Below are positions 1 through 13,038 of a DNA stretch of 64,000 bases, piece after piece (position 1 is the first letter of the stretch; each line of letters opens with the position of its first letter). The DNA is taken from positions 33,007,606-33,071,605 of the forward strand of contig NC_030387.2 in assembly GCF_001625215.2 (NCBI RefSeq), given 5' to 3'. Source of the stretch: Daucus carota subsp. sativus. Its lineage: Eukaryota > Streptophyta > Magnoliopsida > Apiales > Apiaceae. The notes under the pieces are model-generated. The model worked only from the letters and a program-made list of their open reading frames with translations, had not been told where the DNA came from and searched no databases. Position numbers and translations under genes: made by a program.

Positions 1-16
1 ATATATATATATATAT
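1..16. repeat. (AT)n microsatellite at the window edge
   Basis: Uninterrupted AT dinucleotide run that may continue beyond the window. The following 190 bases are probably 3' UTR or flanking DNA of the LONGIFOLIA-like gene. Confidence 0.8.
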
Positions 17-203
17 GTGCATGTATATTAAGCGTATGAAATCATGTCATCGACAGTATAAAAGGTCCTATATTTAGCTAGAGAAGCTGTGACATCACAT
101 ACAGGTCTCTGTGCTACTGAACTAAACAGGTTGAAATGCTTGAAAGATAGAGAAGGTAGGAGCAATAGTTGATTATGAGGAAAACTGAGCAGATCGTGTA
201 TTG

Positions 204-3200
204 CTACTTGGGAAATAGTTTCCTACAATGTGTTCCTGACTGCAGTCGCAGTCTCAGACCAGTTGTCCCGCCACATAAAACCTCACCAATCAAGTCTTTG
301 AAGATCATACGCTCTATATCTAATACTATTTCTGGGAGCTCAAAATTGTAAGCTGCCCAACCGGATTCATTTATCATGTCTGCACTTAAGACTGTTGTGA
401 TGCTGTCATAATCACCAACTACGCTGGAGTCTGTAGCAGATTGTTTATGAGTAATTTTAGAGCACAGTTCTTTGAAAAGTTTATCTCCTCTCATGCTATT
501 TTCTGCTCTCAAATTTTGGTGAATCCATGGTTTGACTGAACCTGTCAAAGTTGATTTGAGAGCAAGAATCTCATTCACAACATCAAACAGTAGCTTCCTC
601 TGAATTGCTTTATTGAATTTCGATTGTCTCTCTTTTTCATGGTTTTCTTCTACAAGCTTGGTGTTACACATCACTTTCTCTAGCACACAAAACAATTTGG
701 GACTCAGGGGTAGTTCTGATGGATGCAGCTGAATGGCTGTCAAGTTGGATCCACGATCCATAAGTATTCCCGCTGCTACTAAAATCTGAGCAATATATCT
801 GTGTTCGGAATTGTTATCGTCACAAACAGATTCAATGCAACTTTTGGTAGCTTCATCTTGACTGTTCACTAGTCGAAGTTTGTGAATCAAGTGATCGATG
901 TTTTCAAGTTTTCCTTGCTCAAACCTGTAGCTGCAACTAGATTTTTTTTTGTTCTTTATGTGATCTATATACACTGCACCCCGTTCTGCTTCGCCACTAT
1001 TTTCAGTATCATAATCTGAGCGCAGATAAAATCAGTGTCAGAAATTTTACCCTTTTAGGTAAATGCTCATATTTAAAATTATATTAGAACAAATTATTAG
1101 GTTCTTGATTATTAGCAATTTAGCATGCATGGACATCATTTAGAGGACTGAACAAACTTTGCAATATGCACATAAACAAGCTGGTCCTGTGGTGTGGTAT
1201 TGGTTGACCTACATTTAGGTTAGAAGTTTTAGCTGAAAATTTTGTCTGTTGAATGGATGAAGATACAAATAGTTGCAGCTTTAGTTGAAGCTCTTTTCAC
1301 TGTAGATTTATACCTACCTATTCATGCATCATGAAGTCTGTCCTTTTAGTTGTATTCTAGATCATGATCACTCTATTTATTGTTGCTCTAATAGCAAATA
1401 ATTCATTGTGCAGTAGTTATTGTCATTATTGTAAGTCGAATGTGGAGATGCACAGGAGTTGAGTTAAATAGGAAACTAACCTTGAAAAGCACTTGGTATC
1501 TTCTTGACAGGAGATGGGAAGTCTTCTTCATAGAATGTAATATCGAGAACTGAGACAGGACTTGGTTGTTCCAGTGTGACTGCCGCAAGTTCAGCATTTA
1601 ACACATCTTCAGCCAATCTAGTTGTGAAATTCTGGACAGGAAATAAAAAACCTATTAGTATGTTGTATAGTATAAAGTATGTAGTATATAACATATGACA
1701 AAGTAGATAGAATCACTCACTTCTTTATTAGGGTCCTTGGGTCGGAAAAGGTCTGTAATCTGCTCAAGATGATTTTGTCCTGGTTTTTCTGTCCCAATTT
1801 GTGAATCCGGGCTACTGCTACTTTCTGATTGCATAGAAACTGTATCACCTTGGTGACTCGAGTTTCTTGATTCATTACTTGACCTGTTCAATTGGTCAAT
1901 ATCTTGCTGCGGATAGGTTGGTTTTGCTCGAAAGTTTCTTGTTGGCAAGCTTGATTGCACCGGGTGCATAAATGATTCCTTTCTGGACATTCCAGGATCT
2001 GGTGATTGGGTGGTCGAATAGGTAAGCTTGTCGATCTCTTTCTTCTTCTGCAATCTTTGGCCCGCGTTCCTTGAGTTCCCTGCATAACTGGCATGATTAT
2101 CTCCCCCAATGTGCTGAGGCACTCTCTGCTGTTGAGATGATTTAAGAATTTCAACCTTTGTCTTTACTATGTTGGGAGGTTGGGCCCAACTTGAAGCATC
2201 TCTAATATGATTTCTTTTCAGAGCGATATGTGTAGCTTTGCGCCTGCCAACTAGTTCCAATATGTTGTGGTCGTTGTCACCAGACCATTTTTTATGAAAA
2301 ACTGGTTTGCAATCAGTCTTAGTTGCAGGTTTCTCAATTTGTGTAGTTGGTTTCATTATCACAATCTGGGATCCATGTCGTTTGGGAGAACTAGACCCCT
2401 TGACGATGGGTGAGGTAGGATTGTTAGTTTGCCTCTGCTGTATGGACACCCGATCAAAGCTGCTGGATGGGCTGCATTCGCTTCTGTGAGACTCAAATTG
2501 TGTAAGTTGCTCTTCTTTCTTGTTCTCTAAGATCTCTCTTTTCTTTTCCATTGCCTCAAGTATCTGTTTAAGAGCCCTAAGATCCTTTCCAGACCTTTTG
2601 AATTCAAGTTCAGTCAACCTTTTCTGAATCTCACCATAAACAGAAGGTGATGCCTGGGAAGACTTTTTAAGAGGTTCTTGAATTTTCAAGCTTTCGCCGT
2701 CTGTCCTTTTCCATGGAGCTGGTTCTAGTGGGGATTTTGAACTTGAGGTTGATTTCTTGAGTGGGTTATCATCTTTCGATCCAGGAATCCTTGACACAAT
2801 CGGGGATCCAGTTACTTGATTTTGCTTGCTTTTGTCGTATATTCTTGATGTTCTTGACATTGCATCAGAGTCTTCCTTAAGTAAACTTTGACTCTCATCT
2901 GGGGTTGGTTCCAAGCCCATTAGCCTGGCCACAATGGCAGATGGTCGCTTATTACTTCCAGGCTCCTGGTTTAGGGACGTAGTTTGTCTGGAAATACCAT
3001 TTTCAGTACCTCTTTCAATAGGCTGATAATTTGATCGAGATTGAGATGCAGAAACTCTAATGCAACGCTCTCTACTGTCCAGTGATAGCCTCGGAAGTTC
3101 TTTGAGCTTTGCCGTTGATTTCAATTTATCTTGTGAAATCCTTTCGTCATAAGAGTACCGAGGAGCATCCCTTGGTGTCAGAGTTGGAGAACTGTACTTC

Positions 3201-4653
3201 TGTTCTTTGGCAGTGCGGGGTGCACCTCGAGACTTCCCTACAGTGCGCAATGATCCATCATTTCTGGTAAGTTTTGTGTTAACGGATTTATGCTGCTGAA
3301 AAGGCCTCGGAGAATCTATGTGCTTCATGGCTTTCACCCCGACTTTTTCTTTTGTGGTTTTGACGGATAATCTATTTGTTTCTCTGTACATGGAGTCCTT
3401 TACTATATCCCGAATATCAAGGGATTGCGGCAACAAGTGGGGGGAGGAACTTGGTTGTCTAGTGAGCAATGGTGGGGATGTAATTTTGGTACAGCTACTT
3501 TGGCAGGATGATGAAGGTTCTGATTGAGCTTTTTTATTCCAATCAGCTGATGAGAAGGTTGACGAGGAACAAGATGATGAAAAGGATGTACGCGATGGTT
3601 CAACAGGGGCCATTAGCTTCTCTTTTCCTACCTGTTTCAAACGCATTTGTAAGTTAACTATCCCAGAAGTACTGCTTCTAATAAGTAATTTGTGTTGCTG
3701 AAGTATAGAATTTACCGGTGTTTCTTGCCTTGTCCCACTCTTCTCCATTCCATGATTGACATACTGACCTGTGAGTATAAAGTACAAAAAATCAGATTTA
3801 TAGCGATGAAGACATGTTCGTGCTCAAGCATGGGATCTCCGGTCTCCACTCTCCACACATTACAAAGACGCATATAACAGTAAGTATACATGCATAACCA
3901 AATTATGACTCTATTCTAACCTAGGCATTTAATCAGAGACTATCAGCATGTCTATGCGTGTTAAGTCGTTAAATTTAACTCCAAACACAGAAAGGCAATG
4001 GTTTGATGTATGTTAATGCAACTCTTACAAACAGGTTTCATGAACTGGGTTCTGAGGATATATGGCAGAAGTCAGAACAGCGAAAATATGTCTCAAACTA
4101 GATGGATTCGTAAGTAAAATTCCTTCAAATGATATATGAAATTTTAAAAAGTACATTACTCCCTCTGTCCCATTTTAACTGATGTTTGACTTTTTAACAC
4201 GTATATTGAGGTGTAAAAAAATAGTATCTACACTCAATAAAATTTTTTAATTCTTATATCAAATTAAAGTTTGGATTCTAAACTTTTATTTGATACAAAT
4301 TTAATAAAGATTAATTATGTCTACATGTGATTTTGTTAACACCTTAAAATACGTGTAAAAAAGTCAAAAGCAGTTAAAATGGGACGGAGGGAGTACTGTA
4401 AGTTGAAGCGTCTTGATTTTAGTTTTTCTCATTCTCACACATTCAGTGTTCTTTATTCAAAGCACCTAGAATTAAATACCAGGTATTGTAAAAATATACC
4501 TGATGGGAGTCTTTTGTGGCTATGGCCATTGACTCGTCGGCCGGTAAGAAAATATTGACGGCCAAAGAGCTGAAATATTCCGCTCATGCATCCAAGCTGA
4601 TTCTGCACATCTGTTCCTTTATCTGTTGCTGAATGTAAAACCTTTGAAGACAT
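204..4653 (-). CDS. LNG1/2-like: LONGIFOLIA/TRM-family protein (four coding exons, 1054 aa)
   Basis: Coding exons on the minus strand: 4653-4500, 3768-1721, 1631-1481 and 1015-204; all junctions are GT-AG, phases agree and the sum is 3165 nt. The N-terminus carries a GCMSGIFQLF block (about residues 17-26) as in LONGIFOLIA1/2. An ARLMGLEPTP motif lies near residue 330, typical of TRM (TON1 recruiting motif) proteins. The last exon holds the C-terminal DUF4378 domain (about residues 854-1035, ending with the block RMIFKDLIGEVL). The middle is Ser/Pro/Lys-rich and looks disordered. Family knowledge: LNG proteins associate with cortical microtubules and promote polar, longitudinal cell elongation. 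At 1054 aa it is somewhat longer than Arabidopsis LNG1/2 (a little over 900 aa). An upstream in-frame ATG at 4671 would add six residues (MKKEVK); 4653 is preferred because family members begin MS(A/S)K. Intron 1 holds a Stowaway MITE. Confidence 0.93.
4159..4393. mobile_element. Stowaway-like MITE in LONGIFOLIA intron 1
   Basis: 235 bp with terminal inverted repeats starting CTCCCTCTGTCCCATTTTAA and ending with its complement GGGACGGAGGGAG, flanked on both sides by TA, the Stowaway (Tc1/mariner) target duplication. No coding capacity. Confidence 0.9.
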
Positions 4654-5586
4654 TTTTACCTCTTTCTTCAACTTCTAGGAAATGCTTAGCATGTATAAGC
4701 TTGGAGAGCCTTTCCTTTAAAAATCTTTTTTCTTCAAACACAGGTCGGGTGAGTCTTGGCTTTCTGATCACAAGGATTTATCGCACACACATTCACTGTA
4801 TCACGTGATTTTGATTAGTGATGATTCGATTAACAGGAGCCCTGAATATTGCGTGCAGGTGATATGCTATATTATATGACTTCAGAAAAGATGGAATGGA
4901 CTTGGAGGGGTATAGGATATTGAATGTATGATATATCAGGTGCGTTATGAGTCTTATGACTTGTGACTAAGAGCACTAACATAAATAAAATCTTTTCAGA
5001 ACCTATAGGCAACTGTTGTCCGAAAACGAAAAGAGATGGTGATAAAAAAAAAAAAAACTAAAATGGAGCTAGTTCTTTACAATTTCAAAAATAACCCCCA
5101 CCTTATACGCTTCTGAATGACCTTAAATGCTAACTGTGTAGAGATTCTGCAGATCCAAGAAATGATGTTCCTTAGATTTCTGTAGTAAGAGCAAAAGAAA
5201 TAAGTTTGTTATAGCTTTCACAAGAAAGGACTAATAAGAAGGAGATGGTTGGAACATATAGAGTGGTGTGCAATCTGTTTTGGAAGACTGGGGAAGGGTT
5301 GTAGAATTGTAGTGAGGGCTTTATTCTAAATTTAGAGCAAGGTTTTGGTGGCAAAGTATATTATATAACTATAAAGTATTTTTGTTATATAAAAAAAGAT
5401 GTGTGGGTCAGATGTGGTGTGAATTTGTGGGTCAGATCTATACTGTCATTTTCTTCCCACTTCCATGTGGACAAAATAATGGTGGTGGGACTGGATTCTG
5501 AAACTCTCTACATGGGCATGTGGAGATTGTCAGAGGGTGCAAGAAATTGCTAAGTGGATTATGTACTGGCAAGCCACCAGAGTCTA

Positions 5587-5960
5587 AGAGCGAGTCCAAT
5601 AGGTGTGCTAAATCAAGTCTTAAATCCAAAAATAGGGAATATGGGATAAAATTGCACTCCAACACTATGCTAGTGATGTGCTAAATCACTAGCACAAGCT
5701 TCCCCTTCCCTATTTTTAGAATATGCTAGCCACTCCTAAACTATTTTTATCATTAAAATATTCATTTCTCTCTCTTCTCCACATCATTTCCCTCTCTCCT
5801 CCACACCAAAGTTGTTTAAATTTAATATTATTATAATAATAGGGAATGAATATAGGGAGTACTATTGGAGCTCATGTGCTAAATCTTGTGCTAAATCACT
5901 AAGACATATTATTTTATAATATTTTTAGGGAACCTCTTAGCATAGTGTTGGACTTGCTCT
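5587..5960. mobile_element. Non-autonomous TIR element (MITE), family uncertain
   Basis: Ends are inverted copies: AGAGCGAGTCCAA at the left and TTGGACTTGCTCT at the right. Internally, phrases with AACACTATGCTA and GTGCTAAATC recur in both orientations. About 374 bp, no ORF. The target duplication is unclear, so PIF/Harbinger or hAT cannot be chosen. Confidence 0.6.
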
Positions 5961-7122
5961 AAACTCTAAAGCCCTTTTTCAACCATTCCCTTCCCCCATT
6001 TTACCAAGCTACCCTTATGCAGAGTTTCGTGTTTTCACCTGTTTGCATACCATAAGGGCAGTGCCTGATTCCTGAATGCCCAGTTGTTTCATATTTATTT
6101 ATTTCGCTATACATGTGTTTTGCATAATGCATAACTAACAGAAATTTTGTAATTTTCTAACGTAGTGGTGTGCTGTTGATTTGGTTCAAGTTCACGCATG
6201 ATATATCAGCTAAATTTTGTATTTATTTCTGTTTTACTACGCATCTGCTTGTTCCTCTTTATGCATAATACTATGTAGCAAGACATCTGTATATTGGGAT
6301 GTAGGTGACTGAAGCTGCATATATACAAAACTCTACTACTCTGAGGACTCTAGATGTGTGGAAAATAACAGTAGTGAAATTTCGGCAACATAGAAGAAAA
6401 TGGTCATAAAATCTCTTATTTCCAAAGTTAAAGGTCTGCATTCATATTCCGTGCTGGTAATTTCATCAAGTAAACAGAAATTATGTATAACCTCAAGTTA
6501 TATTACATTACCGTTGTAACATTATTCTTGAACTTGGTAGATTCAGTGAATGTGCTAAGATCTGTTTTCACGTTTAGAAATCATGTAGCTAGCTTTTAGC
6601 CACATCCCTCCAGCCCGGAACAATCAGTGTCTTTGAGAACATCTTTTTTATTGTGACATGTCATTCTCAATGAGAATGTGATTAGTTACTTGCCTGAAAT
6701 ATTTATATTAAATTGGGATGTACATCACATGAAAGACTCAATAGTTTTGTATAAACTATAAAGTAGCATCTTCCCGGAGATTGAAACTAATGCATACCCT
6801 TTTTAACTTGGCATCTTTTCTAACAAGATCTCTGTGGTAAAATGGCATCATATGATCTGAGATAATTGTGGTCCAGAATCTAGTCTATTGGTCCTGGAAC
6901 TAAATTCGAGATGTTATATCATCTTCTAGCATAGAATAGGTTGGACTGCTAGGGTTCCGTACACAGTCTTTTTCTCTTTTTCAGTCAGTCAGTAGCAAAA
7001 TTCTACTCCTTGTATGATTGTATATCAGAAAAGTTACATATGAGACCGCCGTGAAAATAAAACAATTATGGAAAACCAATAACAGCATAGAGCTTGTTTG
7101 AACAAGAGTCTGGGAAATTCAG

Positions 7123-7302
7123 GTGGTGTTTGCTATCGTTTTCTGTTTTCTGTTGTTTAAAACTGTTTCTAATTATATATTTACTGAAAATTACTTGTAC
7201 AACTAAGACCAAAAGCACTACATTTTTTATCATAAGACTGTTTTTTTATGTTCTTAAAAACAGAAAACAGTTCTTTAGTTGTGAAGCCAAACAGACACTT
7301 AG
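7123..7302. mobile_element. Small hAT-like MITE
   Basis: Imperfect inverted ends: GTGTTTG with TTTTCTGTTTTCTG at the left, CAGAAAACAG and CCAAACAGACAC at the right. About 180 bp. Weak and imperfect; family inferred only from the GTGTTTG end. Confidence 0.4.
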
Positions 7303-10300
7303 TTTCTACGAGGTAAATGTGGTAGAGCTCTAGTTATTTGCATAAGATTTTAATTGTGTGGACTAGTTTTCGGTGCATAGTTTTCTCATACATGTAATAA
7401 TTGTACGAGACTATGACATGATGTTTTAATGCACATTTTCATTACAGGTATATAGAGGAATGCACAGAAAGACCTACTTTTTTCTAATTCATGCCACTAA
7501 TGAATGTCAATTGATGCTCACAGCTGGTGCAATGTTTTAGTTCCTAGAAGTGAAACATGGAGGAACAACTTTTGACTTACAGCTTGCAGCGGCTACAGTA
7601 ATTTGTAAGAGCTTTCAAGTGTCTGTATTACAAAATAAGCATTTACATCTACTGTTTTCTGTTCATTTGTGCATATACTGTTCTTGTTTACATGACTTGC
7701 AAGAAGAAAAAAAAATAGTAAAGCGATCTATTAATCTAGCCAGCCAGACTGCAAAAGTAGCGAGGCAAAGCAGTTAATCTTCAGAATCTTAGAATTTTGT
7801 GTCCTCGACAATTTGCTTCGTGTTTGTTCTATAAAAAAGCAAGCGATGACATAGAACTAGAAGGGCTCTAGGCTGTCGTGAATTAAATATGTATATACTG
7901 TATACAGATGGATATATGTCTGTGAAATACAACTAAAACAATGTTGTACAAATTAAAATGAATAGCTGTTATAGCTTGTGACTCTGCTATTTCTACAGTG
8001 AATGGCTCCCACCACATTAGACAATGTCAAGAAGTGTCTGCTTCTAACCCATCATCAGTCCATTCTTTGTGGGTACTCGCTCTTATCCTCCTCCTCCTCA
8101 TATATGATACTTCTCAATTTATTATACAAGCTCAGGGTTACTCTTATCTGCAGTGAGTTAACTGATAATTATCCTGTCAATACTTATATGCAGTACTAAT
8201 CTTGATACCGGAATGTCTTAAGCATATATACATTCCAGAGTCGCGATATGCTAAAGCCATGTGGCCGGTTAGTTGTCTATATGCTTGATTGTGATGGTTT
8301 AGGTTTGAGGTTGAGGATAATGGAAAAGGAGAGGGATACAAAAGCACGTTGAGAAGTTAAGCGATCACGTGAGGGGTGGCTGCAGAGCTGCAGCTGGCTA
8401 AACTAGAAACTGTTGAAACCTAATCAACCATATCCTCATACTATGTTTTAGCACACCAGCAGCCCACAATTATAGGCACATGATCCCAGTCCCAACCCGA
8501 GGGCTAACTGAGGGCCTATGTTTAGCTGTAGTCAATAGTACGGGGTAAATTCTATGGTTAAGATTCGGATACATGTGCTAATCACGTTGATTAATATATA
8601 GTCCGCGCAATCGCTTTCAACCTTTTAAGCTAACTAATAATTATCATGTAGTGTATCAGATTATCTGTGATTGCAAGTTAGTTAAGAAAGGTTTGAAATA
8701 ATTAAGGGTTCCTAAAAGGTACTCAGAGATTGTGTAACCACTAAACTAGTTAATAGTAGTAGTTACATGTACTATTAATATTCCATGCCAGAGGGTCTGC
8801 TGAATTTGAGATGTTGTCATCTCTTGCATATCACATGGCAGAAGGATAAAATTTAATATATAGTGGTTGAAAATTATAAACCTAATGGTTTGTTCCTGCT
8901 GAACTGAGCAAGAAACATGCATGGTGGGAAAGACTTGGCTACCAAGACAAACCCCTCTTTTATGGTCTTGTTAATTGCTTGACTTTAACTAAATACTACT
9001 CCATTTATATTTATTTATTAGTTACTTTTATATTATAGCAACTGGGTAATATTATATGATATGTGACATAAATTTTAGTTGTGAGTTAGTACATTAATTA
9101 TATTTGTTTAATTTTGTGTGTGTAATGTTTGGGAATGACAATACAGAGTTAATTACTTTATGTCATGCATTGCATATAGTAATATTTGTAGTGAATTGTT
9201 TCTGAAGAAAAAGTAATTTGTAACATGGTTCACTTAAATATATTCCTTGAATCAGAAGAATGAAATACAGTATGTATGTAAAAAGTCAGAGACTGACAAT
9301 TCATAATAATTTTGTGTTACGTGGGCAGATCACTGAATTTTAAATCATCCACTCACATGCAAACCCTCATGCACCATCAAGAAATCTATAGGTATGATCT
9401 GTGATCATTAGCCTAAACACGTTCTGGTTGTGATCTTGCCAATAATTGACCCTGTGATTAACAGATGGATTACCTGGTAATCAGGATATTAGAAAACGAC
9501 TATAATAAACGGATACTCATTTATGAGACATATATTTATACGAGATGGACATATTGTATTGTCGCTGTTATTATCATGAGATTAAACACATCGATGGTAC
9601 ATTCCGAAAAATCGAGATTATGACATGATCAGATGGTGCATTGTATGGGCTGGAGGCACACAACACACAGAATGAGTGAAGAAAGGGCAAGGGGATATTA
9701 AGCAGAGATGGAGAAGAAGATAGTAATCCCCAGCAAGCAGTAGGGTAGCCATAAGTTGATAGCAATGATTCTATATTAAATCAAGTACATTGTACTGTAC
9801 ATGCATATATGGCCTCTATCTTTGCATTATTCAACAGTTGGTATCTATATTTAATATCATAATGATATCCTCATGTCATGTTTCCTTTCCACCCAACTTA
9901 TCTCTAGCTTTTTGCCTGCCCTTCCTGGATAATTTTAATTGATTTTTAACTAATCTTTTTGGTTCTATGCACACCTTGTAAGTTGCAAGTGCTAGTAACT
10001 TGTCAATGCATTGTATTTTCTTTCTTTCTTCATGAGCAATCAGTTTCTTTGGAGCTCCAAGACAACCACTGTATGTTAGCTTATTTTCGTGTGATTGATC
10101 TTATCATCGTGTCCTGGACACCAGGTTCCACTTATTGACCCTTTTCCCCGATTATAAAATATTCTGAGTACAGAAATTTAAATATCGAACCATCCAAGTG
10201 GAAATGGAGTCTTGTCTTGATCCAAATGGTGATAAATTTGAAACGAAATCTCATCGATTAGTCGGTCCATATTTTTGTAACACGTCTTTTTTTCATCAAA

Positions 10301-10324
10301 TTTAAATACTAATCTTCGAAATAA

Positions 10325-10565
10325 TGGTGGTGTTTGGCAAACACTTTTAAGTCTCATTTCTAGGTTTATAAATAAAAAGCACTTATTTGTACTGTTTGTG
10401 TAAAAAGTCGAGAAGTACTTAAAAGAAGCTGGGAATATTAGCTTTTGTTTCATGACTTCTACTTCTTTTCCAAACACTTTAATCACTTATAAATCTTAAC
10501 CTAATTCTAATTTTTATTTCATTTTTTTGATTTAAGCAATAGACACTTATTTTAATCTCACCCAA
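10325..10565. repeat. Dispersed repeat, copy 1 (GTGTTTGGCAA family)
   Basis: Shares an ordered series of blocks with 11064-11300: GTGTTTGGCAA, CACTTTTAAG, TATAA then CACTTATT, GTAC..TTT, TTAGCTTTTGTTT, CAAACACTTTAATCAC and a final ACACTTATTTT. The two copies are in the same orientation and about 740 bp apart. The GTGTTTGGC start suggests a hAT-type MITE. Confidence 0.6.
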
Positions 10566-11063
10566 CGACCATAATAACTGAAGCTACTACTTACCACGAT
10601 CGACTTTAATGGCTAACATGTGCTACGAGTGTCTGTGTTTATCAGTTTGACTATGAGCAGAGAATTCATCATTCCTATGGATACATGTATATTTACTTAA
10701 GTAAGACATTTCTTGTGTGAAATAAACGTACCACTAGTGGCATGATGATTCCATGCAATTATTCAGGAAACGTTGCATCGTTCTTCGTGCAACATCTTTT
10801 TGAGTTTCAGTGCACGGTTCTCGAGGAATGATTGGACACCATATAACAAATCGAACTGGTTAAGGTACCCGTTGAGTTTGAGTTGTAGTACCATTTCAGC
10901 TTTTCACTGTGTGGCCATATTGTACTATTTTTGATAGGGGAAGATGCATGCTTATTGATTCCATTATGGACTATTTAAGTCGATAATTTCTTTCCACCGG
11001 TATACATTTGCAATTGAATTTGCTAATATAAGTCTCTCCAAGAAATTGCGGGCTTCCAAGTGG

Positions 11064-11300
11064 GTGTTTGGCAACCACTTTTAAGCCGGCCTTCTCGTTT
11101 TATAAGTTATGTACACTTATTCGTACCGTTTAGGAAAAAAATCAAGTAATACTTATAAAAAGTTAGGAATGCTAGCTTTTGTTTAAGGAGTTTTACTTAT
11201 TTCTCAAACACTTTAATCACCAATAAGTCTTATATTACTTCTAACTTCTACTTCACTTATTAATTTTAAGGAGGAAACACTTATTTTTAAGTGTGTTCAT
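11064..11300. repeat. Dispersed repeat, copy 2 (GTGTTTGGCAA family)
   Basis: Second, diverged copy of the element at 10325-10565, recognised by the same blocks in the same order. No ORF of its own. Confidence 0.6.
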
Positions 11301-12820
11301 TGTAAATATTTTAAAGTCTCTCAAAATCAGTAATAAGTATTTATTCAACTCCGATTACGAAATCCTGACTCTGCTCAACAATTGACTAGCATATGGCATT
11401 TTGCTCCTATTTTTTCTTTATTACTTTTATCACCCTTGATAAATCCCTCTACTATTCTCCAACATTCAAGTCGGTACTGGTCTCTTTCTATGCTTTTAAC
11501 GTTTGCTTATTGTTTTATTCTATTTTCTGAATGTAGAATCACTTCCTGGTTCATGTACCTTTGAAACTATGCTTTATTCATCTTCAATAATATCTTTTTC
11601 TTTCAACGTCTGCAGTCTGCACGTACCAATCACATAATTTTTCGAAATATCTCCAAATACACCTTAAAAAAACAATGATCACAATATGTTTTATCTTCCG
11701 GGAGGATTTCGATCTGTAGAGATAAGAAGCATATGGACTATGAGAGGTCCAGAATGCAATGCAATTATCATCTTGTTCTATTTAACTAAACAAAATATAC
11801 CAACCATCGAAAAATACAACACACTTGAGGCTCGGAATAGACTGATATGAATGAATTATTAACTAAGTATGGCCATTAGGCCCAAACTGTGGGAAAAGTG
11901 GTCAAAAACGATCAACTCGGCCTCTTTTTCAACAGTCTATATGATTCAGGGATGGACCAATCTGACACTTGGTGAAGGACCACTCCTTTGTGAAGCTTTC
12001 TTCACAAAGTTCAGTTGTAGAATTCAATAATTCAGTTTCCAAGGTTGGTTACCAAAGATTATCATCTGAAAAACGTTTGGACACTCCTCTGAAGGTCCAG
12101 TCTCCACAACTTTCATGTTCAAGAACTGACCACCTAAATATGTGCCTACTTTTATTACAAAGTTAAAAGACTAAATATATTGAAATGAAGGAGGTAATCC
12201 TGTTCATAACATTTCTGTATCTCATCTTAATGGCAAAATCGATAGACGAGTTCAGAAATACCGTAATAGTGGCTGTCCAGTAAAACCAACTAGTCAACTA
12301 TGCCAGGATTTTAAAAAAAAGCAGAAATATGACCAGGTGAGGCTGTTCAACAGAACCAACAATGCCAGAATTTAGCAACAAAAAATGAGAAAGAAACGAG
12401 CACACACACAATAGAAACAAGACCAGGTAAACCTAACTATTTAATTTCCAAATTATTATCAAGAAAGTTTGTTAAACTTCATTCATCTAACATTTAAAGG
12501 GCAAAATTCTAAGTTGCTGTCATGAAACTTAATGAAACTGCATTTGCATGACACTAGTGTAAACTAGAACTAAACCCACAGCAGACTTGTTTACAAGCTA
12601 GATGTAATATTATTTCGAGTTGTAAATTTGGTAGCAATAAATAATTCAGATTGAGAGCCAATGCTAATATAACCAGCAAACTTGTCATCCTAAAATAATG
12701 ATACCAGCAATAATGAAAATGGGATGGCCACCTTCGTAAGCATCGCCAAAAGCATATAACACATGAAATATATCTGAACCCTTTTCTTTTTTTTTTTTCA
12801 TTTCTCTTTGGGAATTTCGA

Positions 12821-12844
12821 GGAGGGGGGGGGGGGGGGGGGGGC
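12821..12844. repeat. Long poly-G tract
   Basis: Run of about 20 consecutive G next to a T/C-rich run. Its complement gives a spurious proline run in a minus-strand ORF. Such tracts are prone to length error in sequencing and could form G-quadruplex-like structures. Confidence 0.9.
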
Positions 12845-13038
12845 AAAACAGAAACAGTAAGTGCATAGGCAAAAACCATAAGCGCATAGGCTTGTGGTTT
12901 GAAGTGGCTATCTTTCGTTCACGGCAGAGATCTATTGCGTAGGTAGAGGCTTTAGTGCAATATAATCAAATGGTAGAGGACCTTTTAGTGTGTAAGCAGA
13001 GACAGCAAGACCTTATAACATCTGTCAGGTGTGCTCCA

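Larger units (their letters stand above)
4672..13038. other. 8.4 kb intergenic region, no convincing gene
   Basis: Apart from the promoter and 5' UTR of the LONGIFOLIA-like gene at the left and the 3' UTR of the HAD gene at the right, I see no ORF that resembles a protein family and no chain of exon-like ORFs. Short ORFs (for example at 7094, 7550, 8002, 10178 and 11382) have no recognisable domain. It holds MITE-like repeats near 5.6-6.0, 7.1-7.3, 10.3-10.6 and 11.1-11.3 kb and a long G run at about 12.8 kb. Confidence 0.6.

Noticed and set aside
12685-12879. Minus-strand ORF with a proline run
   Set aside because: The prolines are the complement of the G homopolymer; no other coding sign.
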